Program-made: the position numbers and the translations under genes | The notes under the pieces: generated by a model | What the model was told of the DNA's origin: nothing | Databases searched by the model: none | What the model saw: only the letters and a program-made list of their open reading frames with translations | Assembly: GCA_029907715.1 (NCBI GenBank) | Contig: JARYLI010000002.1 | Span: 1-64,000 of the forward strand | DNA: 64,000 nucleotides | Direction of reading: 5' to 3' | Origin: Methanothrix sp. | GTDB taxonomy: Archaea; Halobacteriota; Methanosarcinia; Methanotrichales; Methanotrichaceae | In this document: positions 38,686-47,404 of the stretch, piece by piece | How positions within the stretch are numbered: position 1 is the stretch's first letter | How the letters are laid out: each line of letters starts with the position of its first letter

Positions 38686-38874
38686 CATGCGTCATCGGTT
38701 AAGATCGACATGTGTAGAATTGGACTTAATAGTCTTATCTCGCCTCAATACTGCTATCAGGACTCAAGTCCACAGGCGGTCGATTTGAATCAAGCTCTCC
38801 ACTATGGGGAGATCTCAATTTGTCAAATTTTATGGTCAATATATTTTCAGAAAATCCTTAACCGATGACAAATG
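38686..38874 (+). mobile_element. 189-bp MITE family 1, copy 4 (10-bp duplication)
   Basis: A full-length copy. The flanks are CAGCGAATTC (38676-38685) and CAGCGAGTTC (38875-38884), nine of ten identical, so it may be slightly older or mutated. It lies about 220 bases upstream of the MC1 gene. Confidence 0.9.
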
Positions 38875-39030
38875 CAGCGAGTTCGATACACTGCCTGCTG
38901 GTTCACGAGATGCCATTGAGCGAATTGCGCACGCGATCGATTTCTATAGTCTGACCGCATCGATCGAGCAGTTGCGAAGAGGTACTTTCACCAATTCCTG
39001 AGATGGAACAAAAAATTAATATAAGGGTAT

Positions 39031-39040
39031 TTGATATATA
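39031..39040 (+). promoter_or_regulatory. TATA box of the MC1 gene
   Basis: TTGATATATA lies about 55-60 bases before the ATG at 39093. The predicted leader of ~30 bases contains GAGGT seven bases before the start. Confidence 0.5.
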
Positions 39041-39092
39041 CATGCAGGAGTACTTAAGAGCCCATGGATATGGATAATCCGAGGTATAAAAA

Positions 39093-39377
39093 ATGGCTGA
39101 AAAAAAGTCTGAGAAAAGGAACTTCGCATTGAGGGATGCCGAAGGAAACGAGATCGGTGTCTTCAGCGGGAAGCAGCCGAGGCAGGCGGCGCTCAAGGCT
39201 GCCAACAGAGGGTTCACGGATATCAGGCTGAGGGAGAGAGGAACGAAGAAGGTCCACATCTTCAAGGGCTGGAGAACACAGGTGCCGAAGCCGCCCAATG
39301 CGCCCGCGTGGATGCCGGACATGATCTGGAAGCCGAACGTCAAAAAGATCGGCATAGAGAAGCTGGATAAGATTTAA
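39093..39377 (+). CDS. mc1: Chromosomal protein MC1
   Basis: This is the abundant, small, DNA-bending chromatin protein of Methanosarcinales and haloarchaea, replacing histones as an architectural protein. The 94-residue protein contains the conserved series NFALRDAEGNEIGVFSGKQ, PRQAALKAANRG, RLRERGTKKVHIFKGW and PAWMPDMIWKP. Length matches the family. It has a strong promoter and ribosome-binding site, as expected for an abundant protein. It is good support for the Methanosarcinales assignment. Confidence 0.95.
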   Translation: MAEKKSEKRNFALRDAEGNEIGVFSGKQPRQAALKAANRGFTDIRLRERGTKKVHIFKGWRTQVPKPPNAPAWMPDMIWKPNVKKIGIEKLDKI

Positions 39378-39456
39378 GGGGGCGAAGCGGAGTGCCCGCC
39401 ATTTCCAGGGCGCGGGAGTTGCTCATTTTTACCGCCCCGCGAACTGGAGATTCACC

Positions 39457-39954
39457 TCAGTCTATTCGCCTGAATGACGAGCCCTTGGCTCCGCAGATGG
39501 GGCATCTCTCCGGAGGCTCCCTTCCGACGGTCATCCCGCATACCGGGCATACGAAGTAGGGATACTCCTCCTTTGACTCGCCCAGCTTTGCCAGTGCTTC
39601 CCTGTAGAGTTCCGCATGGACCTTCTCCACCTCGTTTGCGTAGCGGAACGATATCTCAGCTGCCCTCTTTCCCTCATCCTTCGCGGTCTTCAGCATCTCC
39701 GGGTACATATCCTTGAACTCATGCGTCTCGCCTGCCACTGCCTCCTCGAGATTCTCCCTCGTTGAGCGTATGGCGTTCAGCGCTCTTAGATGGTTCATCG
39801 CATGGACTGTTTCAGCCTCGGCTGCAGCCCGGAAGAGCCTGGCAACCTGCAGATACCCTTCCTTCTCTGCCTTCTCAGCAAATGCCAGGTACTTCCTGTT
39901 CGCCTGCGACTCTCCGGCAAACGCCTCCTTCAGATACTCCTCTGTCTTGGACAT
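39457..39954 (-). CDS. rbr: Rubrerythrin
   Basis: It reduces hydrogen peroxide in anaerobes. The 165-residue protein has an N-terminal ferritin-like four-helix di-iron domain (FAGESQANRKYLAFAEKAE, AEAETVHAMNHL, EETHEF-like and EVEKVHAELYREA motifs). It ends with a rubredoxin (FVCPVCG ... CPICG). The ATG 39954 gives the standard N-terminus; a longer open frame upstream is not coding. It follows the sulfite-reductase-like gene by about 55 bases in the same direction, so both may respond to redox stress. Confidence 0.94.
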   Translation of the reverse strand: MSKTEEYLKEAFAGESQANRKYLAFAEKAEKEGYLQVARLFRAAAEAETVHAMNHLRALNAIRSTRENLEEAVAGETHEFKDMYPEMLKTAKDEGKRAAEISFRYANEVEKVHAELYREALAKLGESKEEYPYFVCPVCGMTVGREPPERCPICGAKGSSFRRID

Positions 39955-40010
39955 TTTCTCACCCAACAGCAACATCATCTCCGGCAGTATTTGAGCCAGA
40001 CCTCTGATCT

Positions 40011-40673
40011 TCAGGATCCCAGCACCTCGCCCTTGAACCTCTCGAAGCCGATCTCCTCGATGAACTCCCCCAGGCGCTGCTTCTTTGCATGCGCCTTGTA
40101 GTAGTTGATGATCCTGTCCACGAGATCTATCGCCTCCTCGTCGTTCAGGTTCTCTGCCAGAACCTGCGCGATCCGCGGCTTTGCGCCGGCGCACCCTCCG
40201 ACGACGACACGCCAGCCCTTCGATGTGCCTATGAGCCCGATATCCTTGATCCAGGGCTCGGCGCATGAGTTGACGCACCCCGAGACGCCCATCTTGAACT
40301 TCCAGGGGAGCTGATACCCATGGTACCTCTCGTCTAGCTTCAACCCGACTCCAACAGAGTCCTGCTGCCCCCTCTTGCAGAACGTCGTGCCCGGGCATAT
40401 CTTGACGCTCCGCACACACATCCCTATGGCATGGCCAGGACTCATGCCGAGATCCTTCCAGGCATTGTCTATATCCTCAGGCCTGATGCCAACTATCGCT
40501 ATCCTCTGAGCAGAAGTGAGCTTCAGCACCTTTGCGTTGTACTTCTCAGCAACGTCTGCTATCTTTCTCAGCGTGGCCGGGTCGATTATGCCTCCAGGTA
40601 TGTGAGGAGCTATGGCGTATGTCTCCTTGTCGCGCTGCACAATTGCACCCTTCTCCAATATGTCCTTGGACAA
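40011..40673 (-). CDS. Small siroheme/[4Fe-4S] sulfite-reductase-like protein
   Basis: A 220-residue member of the nitrite/sulfite reductase superfamily, of the short single-domain type found in methanogens. It has the ferredoxin-like half-domain with TSAQRIAIVGI and the cluster-binding series CVRSVKICPGTTFC ... GCVNSCAEPW, followed by IGLIGTSKGWRVVVGG. The reaction is unknown; sulfite reduction or a siroheme-linked role are both possible. The TTG at 40673 is preceded by GGGGGT and matches the family N-terminus (SKDILEKGAIVQRDKETYAIAPH). An upstream GTG at 40781 is less likely. Confidence 0.82.
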   Translation of the reverse strand: MSKDILEKGAIVQRDKETYAIAPHIPGGIIDPATLRKIADVAEKYNAKVLKLTSAQRIAIVGIRPEDIDNAWKDLGMSPGHAIGMCVRSVKICPGTTFCKRGQQDSVGVGLKLDERYHGYQLPWKFKMGVSGCVNSCAEPWIKDIGLIGTSKGWRVVVGGCAGAKPRIAQVLAENLNDEEAIDLVDRIINYYKAHAKKQRLGEFIEEIGFERFKGEVLGS

Positions 40674-40808
40674 GACAAAACCCCCATACGAGATCGAATC
40701 TTTTCTTATTTCAATTATGCGATCCGATGAGAACAGCCGGAATGAAAACCGCTGGGCATTCAGAAAATCCAGAAAATACACAAACTAATAAAAAATATAT
40801 TTTCCTAA

Positions 40809-40967
40809 TTAGAGTGCTTCCCGGACGAATGTGCCAGGGCTTATCTCGACCTTCTCGGCAGCTCCTCGGACCTTGATCTCCTGGAGACCTCTGTGCTTCT
40901 CGATCTCCTTGCCACATCAGATCGTGTCCTTCTTGCTATATCTGACATACGTATCACTGCTCCATAC
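40809..40967 (-). pseudogene. Remnant coding sequence with an in-frame TGA
   Basis: On the minus strand the frame ending at TAA 40809-40811 reads CGKEIEKHRGLQEIKVRG followed by AAEKVEISPGTFVREAL, protein-like in composition and codon use. It is cut by TGA at 40917-40919. The same frame upstream reads VWSSDTYVRYSKKDTI, also protein-like. No start codon is evident and I do not recognise the protein. It is probably a decayed gene, lying just upstream of the sulfite-reductase-like gene. Confidence 0.35.
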
Positions 40968-41123
40968 TTTTCGTAAGGATAAAAACCTTTTGTATAGGAT
41001 TGATACGATCGCTGCAATATGTCACATATGAATATACACAAAATAAGAAAAATCATGTGCTCACGTGGTTGCATCTCAGGAGACGCACCATCCACAGGAT
41101 CTTGGAGATGATGCATGCAAGTG

Positions 41124-41312
41124 CATTGGTCGTCGGTTAAGGATTTTCTGAAAATATATTGACCATAAAATTTGACAAATTGAGACCTCCCCATAGTGGA
41201 GAGTTTGATTCAAATCGACCGCCTGTGGACTTGAGTCCTGATAGCAGTGCTGAGGCGAGATAAGACTATTAAGTCCAATTCTACACATGTCGATCTTAAC
41301 CGATGACGCATG
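41124..41312 (-). mobile_element. 189-bp MITE family 1, copy 5 (10-bp duplication)
   Basis: A full-length reverse-orientation copy, beginning CATTGGTCGTCGGTTAAGG and ending CTTAACCGATGACGCATG. The duplication CATGCAAGTG is perfect at 41114-41123 and 41313-41322. Confidence 0.93.
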
Positions 41313-41322
41313 CATGCAAGTG

Positions 41323-41575
41323 CTGTGTTCCATAGTGCACCAGGTGAGACCGTGTGCCCTCATTGTTGAGATCAACAGCGTGTGTCTCACCGAATTCAGG
41401 AAGGACATGCTGAACGATGCTGATTCCCTGGAAACTGCCAGCAATTCGAACCTGCCACCCGGATGAATGCCTCAATGATTGGTGCACATTCGCTCTGAGA
41501 GACTCGCATCAGCCTCCTGCTATGCAAACTCAAACGTCCACTGTATCTCAGCCGCCCCCATTCGTTCTGAACGAC
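41323..41575. other. Gene-free stretch with a possible gene remnant
   Basis: The plus strand has a short protein-like frame near 41354-41464 (ALIVEINSVCLTEFRKDMLN) with no start codon, ending in TGA. A ~30-base sequence around 41487-41516 (CATTCGCTCTGAGAGACTCG) recurs at 41560-41589 (CATTCGTTCTGAACGACTCA), overlapping the end of lysA. Confidence 0.3.
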
Positions 41576-42859
41576 TCACATCAGCCTCGGCGGTATGATC
41601 TGGCAGGCGAGAAGCGCGCTGATGTCCTCTGCCTTTCTTATGAGCTCCACATCTCCGCTGTGGACCAGAACCTCTGCAGGCCGCGGCTGGCCGTTGTACT
41701 GAGATGACATCGAGAACCCGTATGCTCCTGCATCGAGAAACGCCAGGATGTCGCCCCTCTTCACCACAGGAAGCGCTCTTTCACGCGCGAGGACGTCTCC
41801 GCTCTCGCATATCGGCCCCACAACAGTGTACCTCTCCGAGATCTCGGCATCTGCCCTGTTCGCCACGACAATGTGATGATAGGCGTCGTAGAGCATCGGC
41901 CGTGCGAGGACATTGAAACCTGCATCAACACCCACAAATGTGACGTGCGCCCTTTTGACAACATTCACCCTCGTGAGCAATACAGTGGTATCCGCGACGA
42001 TGCTCCTCCCGGGCTCCAGAATCAACTTCATCTTAACACCAAGCTCCTCCGATCTTCTCTCGATCACAGGGAGTATGGCATTCGCGAGATCCTCAGGAGA
42101 TGGCGCGGGAGATGCCGCAGGATCGTACTGTATCCCCAGGCCTCCACCTAGATCCAGTATCTTCACATCACCACCGATACCAGCGATCTCACCCACCAGG
42201 TCCATCATCCTGGCAGCTGCCTCTGAAAAAGGCGATACATCGAGTATCTGGGAGCCTATGTGGCAGTGTAGACCGATCGGCTTCACCCCATCCATCTGCA
42301 TCGCCTTTTCGTACATGCTCCTCACAGACTGCGCAGGTATGCCGAACTTGGAGCTTCTCAGACCCGTGGCTATCTTCGGATGCGTCTTCACCGAGATATC
42401 TGGGTTGACCCTGAAGAGGACCTCGACGCTCTTACCCACCTCTGATGCAATCCTGCTCAGGCTCTCCAGCTCCTCCTCAGAGTCAACAGATACCCGAACC
42501 CCTGCGGTCGCAGCCATCCTGAGCTCATCATCCCTCTTGGAGTTCCCGTTGAAGAGTATCCTCTCCCTGGGGACGCCTGCGAGCCTTGCGAGGTAGAGCT
42601 CTCCCGCGGAGAAGACATCCGCCCCCGCCCCCTCATGTGCGAGAATTCTTATTATCGATATGTTGCCATTCGCCTTCACAGCGAAGTACTTATCAGCATC
42701 CGGAAAAGCTCTGTGATACCTCCGAATGTTCTCTCTGAGACGATCCTCTGAGGTCACGTAAACTGGAGTGCCAAACCGCCTCGCTATCTCGACTGTGTCA
42801 GCGCCTGAGATGTGGAGATGCCCGTTGACAATCTGGATGTGATCCTTGCCTCCAAACAT
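41576..42859 (-). CDS. lysA: Diaminopimelate decarboxylase
   Basis: It makes L-lysine from meso-diaminopimelate with PLP. The 427-residue protein is a fold-III PLP enzyme with the Schiff-base lysine in YFAVKANGN (about residue 60), the glycine-rich LDLGGGLGI phosphate site, EPGRSIVAD, and the C-terminal ICESGDVLARER with the catalytic cysteine. Length is normal. ATG 42859 is preferred to ATG 42898, which adds 13 residues. Aspartate kinase at the other end of the window acts earlier in the same pathway. Confidence 0.94.
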   Translation of the reverse strand: MFGGKDHIQIVNGHLHISGADTVEIARRFGTPVYVTSEDRLRENIRRYHRAFPDADKYFAVKANGNISIIRILAHEGAGADVFSAGELYLARLAGVPRERILFNGNSKRDDELRMAATAGVRVSVDSEEELESLSRIASEVGKSVEVLFRVNPDISVKTHPKIATGLRSSKFGIPAQSVRSMYEKAMQMDGVKPIGLHCHIGSQILDVSPFSEAAARMMDLVGEIAGIGGDVKILDLGGGLGIQYDPAASPAPSPEDLANAILPVIERRSEELGVKMKLILEPGRSIVADTTVLLTRVNVVKRAHVTFVGVDAGFNVLARPMLYDAYHHIVVANRADAEISERYTVVGPICESGDVLARERALPVVKRGDILAFLDAGAYGFSMSSQYNGQPRPAEVLVHSGDVELIRKAEDISALLACQIIPPRLM

Positions 42860-42942
42860 GATCCACGCATGGATCGGGATATAGGTAAACCTTATCATCC
42901 AATCATGCTCGATTGATTGTGCGTGATTCAGAGAGGTGTGGC

Positions 42943-43884
42943 ATGAACAGCGAAAATCCCCTCATGATGCTCAGGAGCGAGAATTACTTTGAGAGCCAGA
43001 GGGCCGCATGGGAGCTTGTGGGTATGGGAGAGAGCGCGGTTCCCGGCCTTCTCGAGGCTCTTGATGATCCTGCACCCCATGTACGCTACAGAGCCGCATG
43101 GGCTCTCGGAAAGATTGGCGATACAAAGGCGGTTTACGCTCTATCGAGGTGCCTGCTCAGCGACGTGGACCGTGCGGTGAGAGAGTGGTCTGCAGCCGCG
43201 CTCGAGGCGATCGGCGATCCATCTGCAGTTCCGGCCCTCGTCCAGGCCATGAGATCCGATTCGGCGAGGGATGTGCGTTTGAGAGCTGCTGCAGCACTGC
43301 GCGGCCTGCGTGCTGAGGCTGCGCTCATAGATCTGCTGAATGACACAGATCCCATGGTGAGGGGCATGGCGGTCACAGCGCTCGCCAGGCTGAAGTCGAG
43401 GGATGCGCTCCCTGCAGCAGCAGATCTCCTGCGCGACGAGGATCCGGAGGTGAGGAGGAGAGCAGCTGGCTTCATGGGAGAGCTCGCGATCGAGGAGACA
43501 GAAGATCTCATCGCCCCGCTGCTCGGCGACGAGTATCTGGACGTCCGGGTTGAGGCGATTAAGGCTCTCGGGCGCATACGCACAGATCGTGCATGCGATC
43601 TTGTCGTCTCAGCTCTCAGCGACGATAACCCTGAGATACGGCTCTGTGCCGTGACAACGCTGGGCGAGATGGCGAATCCGAAAGCCCTCAATCCGCTCGT
43701 AGATGTCATGCTCAGCGGGGATCTGGAGGAGATCAGGGCATGGGCTGCATGGTCTCTCGGAGAGATAAACGATAAGAGGGCCATAGAGCCTCTCAGGAAA
43801 GTCTGCAGCTCAGACCGGTTCCCGGAGATCGTCAGGGAAAAGGCCAGAGCATCGCTGGTAGAGGTTTATGGCCTGAATCTCTGA
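42943..43884 (+). CDS. HEAT-repeat (PBS lyase-type) protein
   Basis: The 313-residue protein consists almost entirely of about nine HEAT-like repeats of ~31 residues (for example ALDDPAPHVRYRAAWALGKIGD, VDVMLSGDLEEIRAWAAWSLGEI). They form a curved helical solenoid for protein binding. Such repeats are named after phycobilisome lyases but methanogen members are of unknown role; they often act as scaffolds. The ATG 42943 follows GAGAGGTGTGG. It is divergent from lysA. Confidence 0.85.
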   Translation: MNSENPLMMLRSENYFESQRAAWELVGMGESAVPGLLEALDDPAPHVRYRAAWALGKIGDTKAVYALSRCLLSDVDRAVREWSAAALEAIGDPSAVPALVQAMRSDSARDVRLRAAAALRGLRAEAALIDLLNDTDPMVRGMAVTALARLKSRDALPAAADLLRDEDPEVRRRAAGFMGELAIEETEDLIAPLLGDEYLDVRVEAIKALGRIRTDRACDLVVSALSDDNPEIRLCAVTTLGEMANPKALNPLVDVMLSGDLEEIRAWAAWSLGEINDKRAIEPLRKVCSSDRFPEIVREKARASLVEVYGLNL

Positions 43885-43888
43885 GTAT

Positions 43889-44341
43889 TCACGTTTTAAG
43901 ATCGGACGTGCAGTACGGGCATTTTACAGCTGCCAGAGGTATGGTCTCCCTGCAGTACGGGCACTCCTTCGTGTTCGGCTCAGGCGGGGCTGGCGCCTTC
44001 TTCATGGCATTGATGCGTCTTATGACGATGAATATGGCCAGCGCCACTATTATGAAGTTTATTATAGTGTTTATGAACAGACCATAGTTTATGGTCGGAG
44101 CGCCAGCCGCCTGGGCTGCTGCCAGAGATGGATATGCCTTTCCGTCCAGAGCTATGAACAGATCCGTGAAGTTCACCCTTCCCAGGATGAGCCCCAGCGG
44201 CGGCATTATTATGTCCTTGACAAGCGAGTTGACGATCGCCCCGAAGGCCGCTCCGATTATTATGCCCACTGCCATGTCCACGGCGTTGCCCTTCACCGCG
44301 AACTCCTTGAACTCATCAATAAACCCCACAAAGATCACCAT
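43889..44341 (-). CDS. mscL: Large-conductance mechanosensitive channel with zinc-ribbon tail
   Basis: MscL opens under membrane tension to release solutes during osmotic downshock. The 150-residue protein has the amphipathic N-terminus ([41 protein letters not shown]) and two transmembrane helices (about 18-45 and 90-115). The extra C-terminal tail carries CPYCRETI ... CPYCTSDL, a zinc ribbon not present in the E. coli protein. The ribbon may regulate or assemble the channel; this is inference. It converges with the HEAT-repeat gene. Confidence 0.9.
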   Translation of the reverse strand: MVIFVGFIDEFKEFAVKGNAVDMAVGIIIGAAFGAIVNSLVKDIIMPPLGLILGRVNFTDLFIALDGKAYPSLAAAQAAGAPTINYGLFINTIINFIIVALAIFIVIRRINAMKKAPAPPEPNTKECPYCRETIPLAAVKCPYCTSDLKT

Positions 44342-44498
44342 GATTCTTTAAGTCGGTAGTATGATTAATAGCTTCCCAGTGGTTGGCCTGCCTCAGACGC
44401 GTAGATAAACGAAAAAGCAATAAATTCGGGCAGTTCCCAACCATAAAACAGGCTGTGGGGTTAGAGAGATAGCAGAACAGCTTTCCGGATATTGATGC

Positions 44499-44507
44499 TT
44501 ATATAAA
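44499..44507 (+). promoter_or_regulatory. TATA box of the AlkP-like gene
   Basis: TTATATAAA lies about 50 bases before a GTG at 44553 and 75 before the ATG at 44580. Confidence 0.45.
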
Positions 44508-44579
44508 ATATCGTCAGTATTGTGTGATCTTCGAGGGCGAACTTTATTGGCAGTGAAGACAATCTCAAACCAGAACATC

Positions 44580-45326
44580 ATGAGAACTGTGAGCCAGACA
44601 GACATCGCGCCGAGCATAGCGCGATCGCTTGGATTTCAGCTCCCAAATCCGGATGGCAGGCCAATAGATGAGATCGAGCGGTGGAGATGCCGGGGGGCGA
44701 TTCTGATAATAGTCGACAGTCTAGGGTATGAGCTTTACAGATCATTTCTGCCGCACCTGAGGCACATGAGGGAGATCGCTGCCTCGGGCTTCCTCTTCAG
44801 AGCTATTCACGTCTCGGATCACACCTCTCCTGCCATAGCATCAATACTCAGCGGGCTCACGCCAGAGCATCACGGCATATACGATACAGAGAGCGCCAAG
44901 AGATCGCCGATTCTGAGCATACCTGAGATGGCGAGCTCAGCCGGTCTCAGATCCGCGGTAATAATGGAGAAGGGTGGCGCAGAGGTCTACGACGGGCTGA
45001 TAGAGTACATAGGAGCTGTACCGAGAACACTACCACCAGATGAGTTTGATCATCATATCTGCCAGCTCACCATCGAGGCGCTATCCATGGATCCGGATCT
45101 CGTTGTATCATACTTCATAGGTCTGGATAAGGCTGCGCACAACGGTCTGCATCTCGATGGGTTCGTTAAAGCTGCCGTCTCCATAGACGCCCACATAGGA
45201 GAGATATTCAGAAGAGCTGGCTCAAAGACAATGATGGTGATCGTCGGAGATCATCCGGTTCACGCCGGGCATATGAAGAGTGATGACGACCAGAATGTGG
45301 CTTTGATAATTGGAAGGAAGATGTGA
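44580..45326 (+). CDS. Alkaline phosphatase-superfamily protein
   Basis: A 248-residue protein with the AlkP core (phosphodiesterase/phosphomutase fold). The first metal aspartate is in ILIIVDSLGYELY, followed by SDHTSPAIASILSGLTPEHHGI with the catalytic Ser/Thr. The C-terminal metal site is FIGLDKAAHNG and IVGDHPVHAGHM. It is shorter than true phosphatases, and its substrate is unknown. A GTG at 44553 is an alternative start that would add nine residues. Confidence 0.8.
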   Translation: MRTVSQTDIAPSIARSLGFQLPNPDGRPIDEIERWRCRGAILIIVDSLGYELYRSFLPHLRHMREIAASGFLFRAIHVSDHTSPAIASILSGLTPEHHGIYDTESAKRSPILSIPEMASSAGLRSAVIMEKGGAEVYDGLIEYIGAVPRTLPPDEFDHHICQLTIEALSMDPDLVVSYFIGLDKAAHNGLHLDGFVKAAVSIDAHIGEIFRRAGSKTMMVIVGDHPVHAGHMKSDDDQNVALIIGRKM

Positions 45327-45501
45327 CAGAGAGCGAACTGGAGTCACAGCGAATGATCGCGGTTCCAGGACCTGTACCCTGATCGATATCTCAGTGTCTG
45401 CCCTGGAAGCTGGGATCAGAACAGGACGATGATCTCTCCTCTCCACATACCAGTGGATCTCAGAGGAATGATGTCCGTGGAGGAGATCCCTGCCTGATGG
45501 C

Positions 45502-46089
45502 TTACTCTGGCGAGAGCCTCAGAAGAGCATCGTCGAACCATCTTCTCGCCCTTCTCACAGCATCCGGATCATCTGTGCTCCTGTAACCGCTCTCCTTCAA
45601 CTCGCTCAGCGCCTGTGTGAGGGCTCTGACAGCCTCAATCGAGCCCGGGCAGCTGGTGTGTACCTTCACAGCATCCTCAGATCCGTAAATCCCCAGGAAC
45701 GGAAATATCCGGCAAGACCACGGCCTGGCCTCGTAGATCCTGCATCCCTTCGCTGATGGATCATAGAACCTGCACGGCCTGGTGTGCTTCATCGCAAGAA
45801 AACTCTTCCCGGTTTCTGAGACCCTGCGGGCAGCATACCGCTTCATGGCCCTGCTGGGCGTTATCCGGAGATGTCTGGCGATCCTCCTGATGTCGTCCTC
45901 CCTCAACTTTATTGGATCGCCCGTTGTGCAGCAGGTGCCGCATCGTCTGCACACGAAGAGCATGTGGCACGCGATCCGGTAGTAGTCTGCCTGGGAGAGC
46001 GCTGGAACGAGCGGATCCTCTGCCCTCGGGTCGCCAAGCATCGATGTCGCCTCGATCAGCTTTATCGCTATCTCTCTGGGAGTTGTCAT
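45502..46089 (-). CDS. YkgJ-type cysteine cluster protein
   Basis: A 195-residue protein with the YkgJ/CxxCC signature. FVCRRCGTCCTTGD is followed by HTRPCRFYDPSAKGCRIYEARPWSCRIFPF, eight cysteines in the spacing expected to bind an iron-sulfur cluster or zinc. The family is linked to assembly or Fe-S functions but no reaction is established. The ATG 46089 is preferred to an upstream start that adds nine residues. The phosphoribosyltransferase gene lies ~60 bases upstream in the same direction. Confidence 0.82.
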   Translation of the reverse strand: MTTPREIAIKLIEATSMLGDPRAEDPLVPALSQADYYRIACHMLFVCRRCGTCCTTGDPIKLREDDIRRIARHLRITPSRAMKRYAARRVSETGKSFLAMKHTRPCRFYDPSAKGCRIYEARPWSCRIFPFLGIYGSEDAVKVHTSCPGSIEAVRALTQALSELKESGYRSTDDPDAVRRARRWFDDALLRLSPE

Positions 46090-46148
46090 CAAAACCTCAT
46101 ATCTTTCGTACAACACATGAGATCTTCGATCACTGTCTTGCTCTCCAC

Positions 46149-46808
46149 TCAGACCTCTGCCCTCACGTATCCCCCCGCAGTCATCTCAGCCCTCCCTGTG
46201 AAGATCGCGTCTTCCAGCACATCTGAGAGGTCAGGCTCGCTTATATCTATCCCGTACAGCATCCTCAGACGAAGGCGTATCTCCTTCATCCCAACAGGAT
46301 TGCCTGACAGAACGCGCTCGACAAAGCCGAGCATCTCCTCATGGAATGCCCATGGGTATACGATCCACCTCCATCTCTGAACGATCTCAGAGCAGTAATC
46401 TGGCTCCACCCTGCTGGAGACCTTGTGATGCAGGACACCTGTTTTGACATCAGCAGGCCCCAGGCTCCAGAGATACTCCAGCGCGGCGCTCAGCGTATCC
46501 CCAGTGTCGGTCACGTCGTCTATTACAAGAACCCTCATGTTTGAAATGTCCACAGATAACGGAAAGCGTATCGTGGCCTTTTCGAGCTGGTGAGCCGCGA
46601 CCCCCCATCTCTCGATCCGTATGCTTGTGAGCTGCGTGTGCAGAAGGCGGTCGCAGACCACCCTTGCGGGAACGAACCCGCCACGACCTATCGCGATCAC
46701 GAGATCCGGACGGTATCCGGAGGATTTTATACGAGATGCAAGCTCCCGCTCCAGCCTGTAGGCCTCATCCCATGATACGACCTGGCAATCAAACCGCTCT
46801 TCGGGCAT
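46149..46808 (-). CDS. Phosphoribosyltransferase-family protein
   Basis: A 219-residue PRTase type I fold protein with the PRPP-binding loop VLVIDDVTDTGDTL (about 94-107) and an upstream IAIGRGGFVPAR loop. A 50-residue C-terminal extension looks like a small winged helix. It is probably a purine or xanthine phosphoribosyltransferase or a related regulator; the substrate cannot be read from sequence. No ribosome-binding site precedes the ATG, in line with a leaderless mRNA. Confidence 0.82.
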   Translation of the reverse strand: MPEERFDCQVVSWDEAYRLERELASRIKSSGYRPDLVIAIGRGGFVPARVVCDRLLHTQLTSIRIERWGVAAHQLEKATIRFPLSVDISNMRVLVIDDVTDTGDTLSAALEYLWSLGPADVKTGVLHHKVSSRVEPDYCSEIVQRWRWIVYPWAFHEEMLGFVERVLSGNPVGMKEIRLRLRMLYGIDISEPDLSDVLEDAIFTGRAEMTAGGYVRAEV

Positions 46809-46860
46809 CAAAAAGATAAGATGCTCTTATGGATAAAATAGCTTGCAGAGATGAAGATAC

Positions 46861-46980
46861 GTATTTGCTCAATATCGTGAGCGTACTTGAGTTACTGATC
46901 AAGTGAAACCGCTATTGGCACAGTCGTTCATCCAGAAATCTTCCATGAGGGCAATTTATCCCTACGTATTGAGCATGTTC
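46861..46980 (+). repeat. Family-3 short element, copy 1
   Basis: The element is bounded by GTATTTGCTCAATATCG and CGTATTGAGCATGTTC, imperfect inverted ends. Imperfect direct repeats GAAGATAC (46853-46860) and AAAGATAC (46981-46988) flank it. It matches the copy at 53250-53367 over its whole length. Confidence 0.7.
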
Positions 46981-47064
46981 AAAGATACCCCTCTCGCGAT
47001 CGGAATGGGAGGAGATGCGATACAGAAGTCCTGCGCATATCAGAGAGAGCATGCGTGCCCAGAG

Positions 47065-47373
47065 CTATGCGGTCTCCGCCTCCTGCCTCAGCCTTTCGAT
47101 CAGGCTTCTTATCATGCTCTTCGTCCTCTCAGCGCTCTCACAGTGCGAGGCTATCTTCGGGCTGCAGATGCTCAGTATATCCATGACCCTGTCCGCGAGC
47201 CTGTACTGACCTGCGTCCTCCAGCCGCTCAAGCAGCCTGGCGAGCATGCCGCCGAATCTCCTGCACTCCTCGATGTCGCAGAGCGCGGCATCATGCCTCT
47301 CGTACAGATCCTCAAGCTCCTTTATGAGACCCAGCAGGAACTCCCTCTCATCAGGATTCTTACCTTGTGACAG
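47065..47373 (-). CDS. Helical protein of unknown function, start unresolved
   Basis: The minus-strand frame ending at TAG 47065 encodes a charged, helical protein: LLGLIKELEDLYERHDAALCDIE, then MLARLLERLEDAGQYRLADRVMD and a tail ending RLRQEAETA. Codon use is strongly coding from about 47361. No ATG, GTG or TTG lies in frame before ATG 47247, which would cut off the first conserved-looking helix. CTG 47373 is a possible start. A TAATG overlap with larA (ATG 47405-47403) is in another frame, so a frameshift near the 5' end is equally possible. The downstream partner of larA is not otherwise known to me. Confidence 0.6.
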   Translation of the reverse strand: MSQGKNPDEREFLLGLIKELEDLYERHDAALCDIEECRRFGGMLARLLERLEDAGQYRLADRVMDILSICSPKIASHCESAERTKSMIRSLIERLRQEAETA

Positions 47374-47404
47374 GCCCGTCGAACCACCGCCCTGAAGCTG
47401 CTCA

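Noticed and set aside
38804-39001. Open frame starting MGRSQFVKFYGQYIF and its twin at 40841-41194
   Set aside because: The shared start comes from the MITE sequence (copies 4 and 5) and not from a protein family; the downstream parts are unrelated.
39955-40419. Long open frame fused in front of rubrerythrin
   Set aside because: It is the antisense-frame shadow of the sulfite-reductase-like gene; the rubrerythrin start at 39954 matches its family.
40917-40919. Selenocysteine reading of the in-frame TGA
   Set aside because: No selenocysteine insertion structure or selenoprotein family is recognisable, and Methanosarcinales are not known for it. A decayed gene is simpler.
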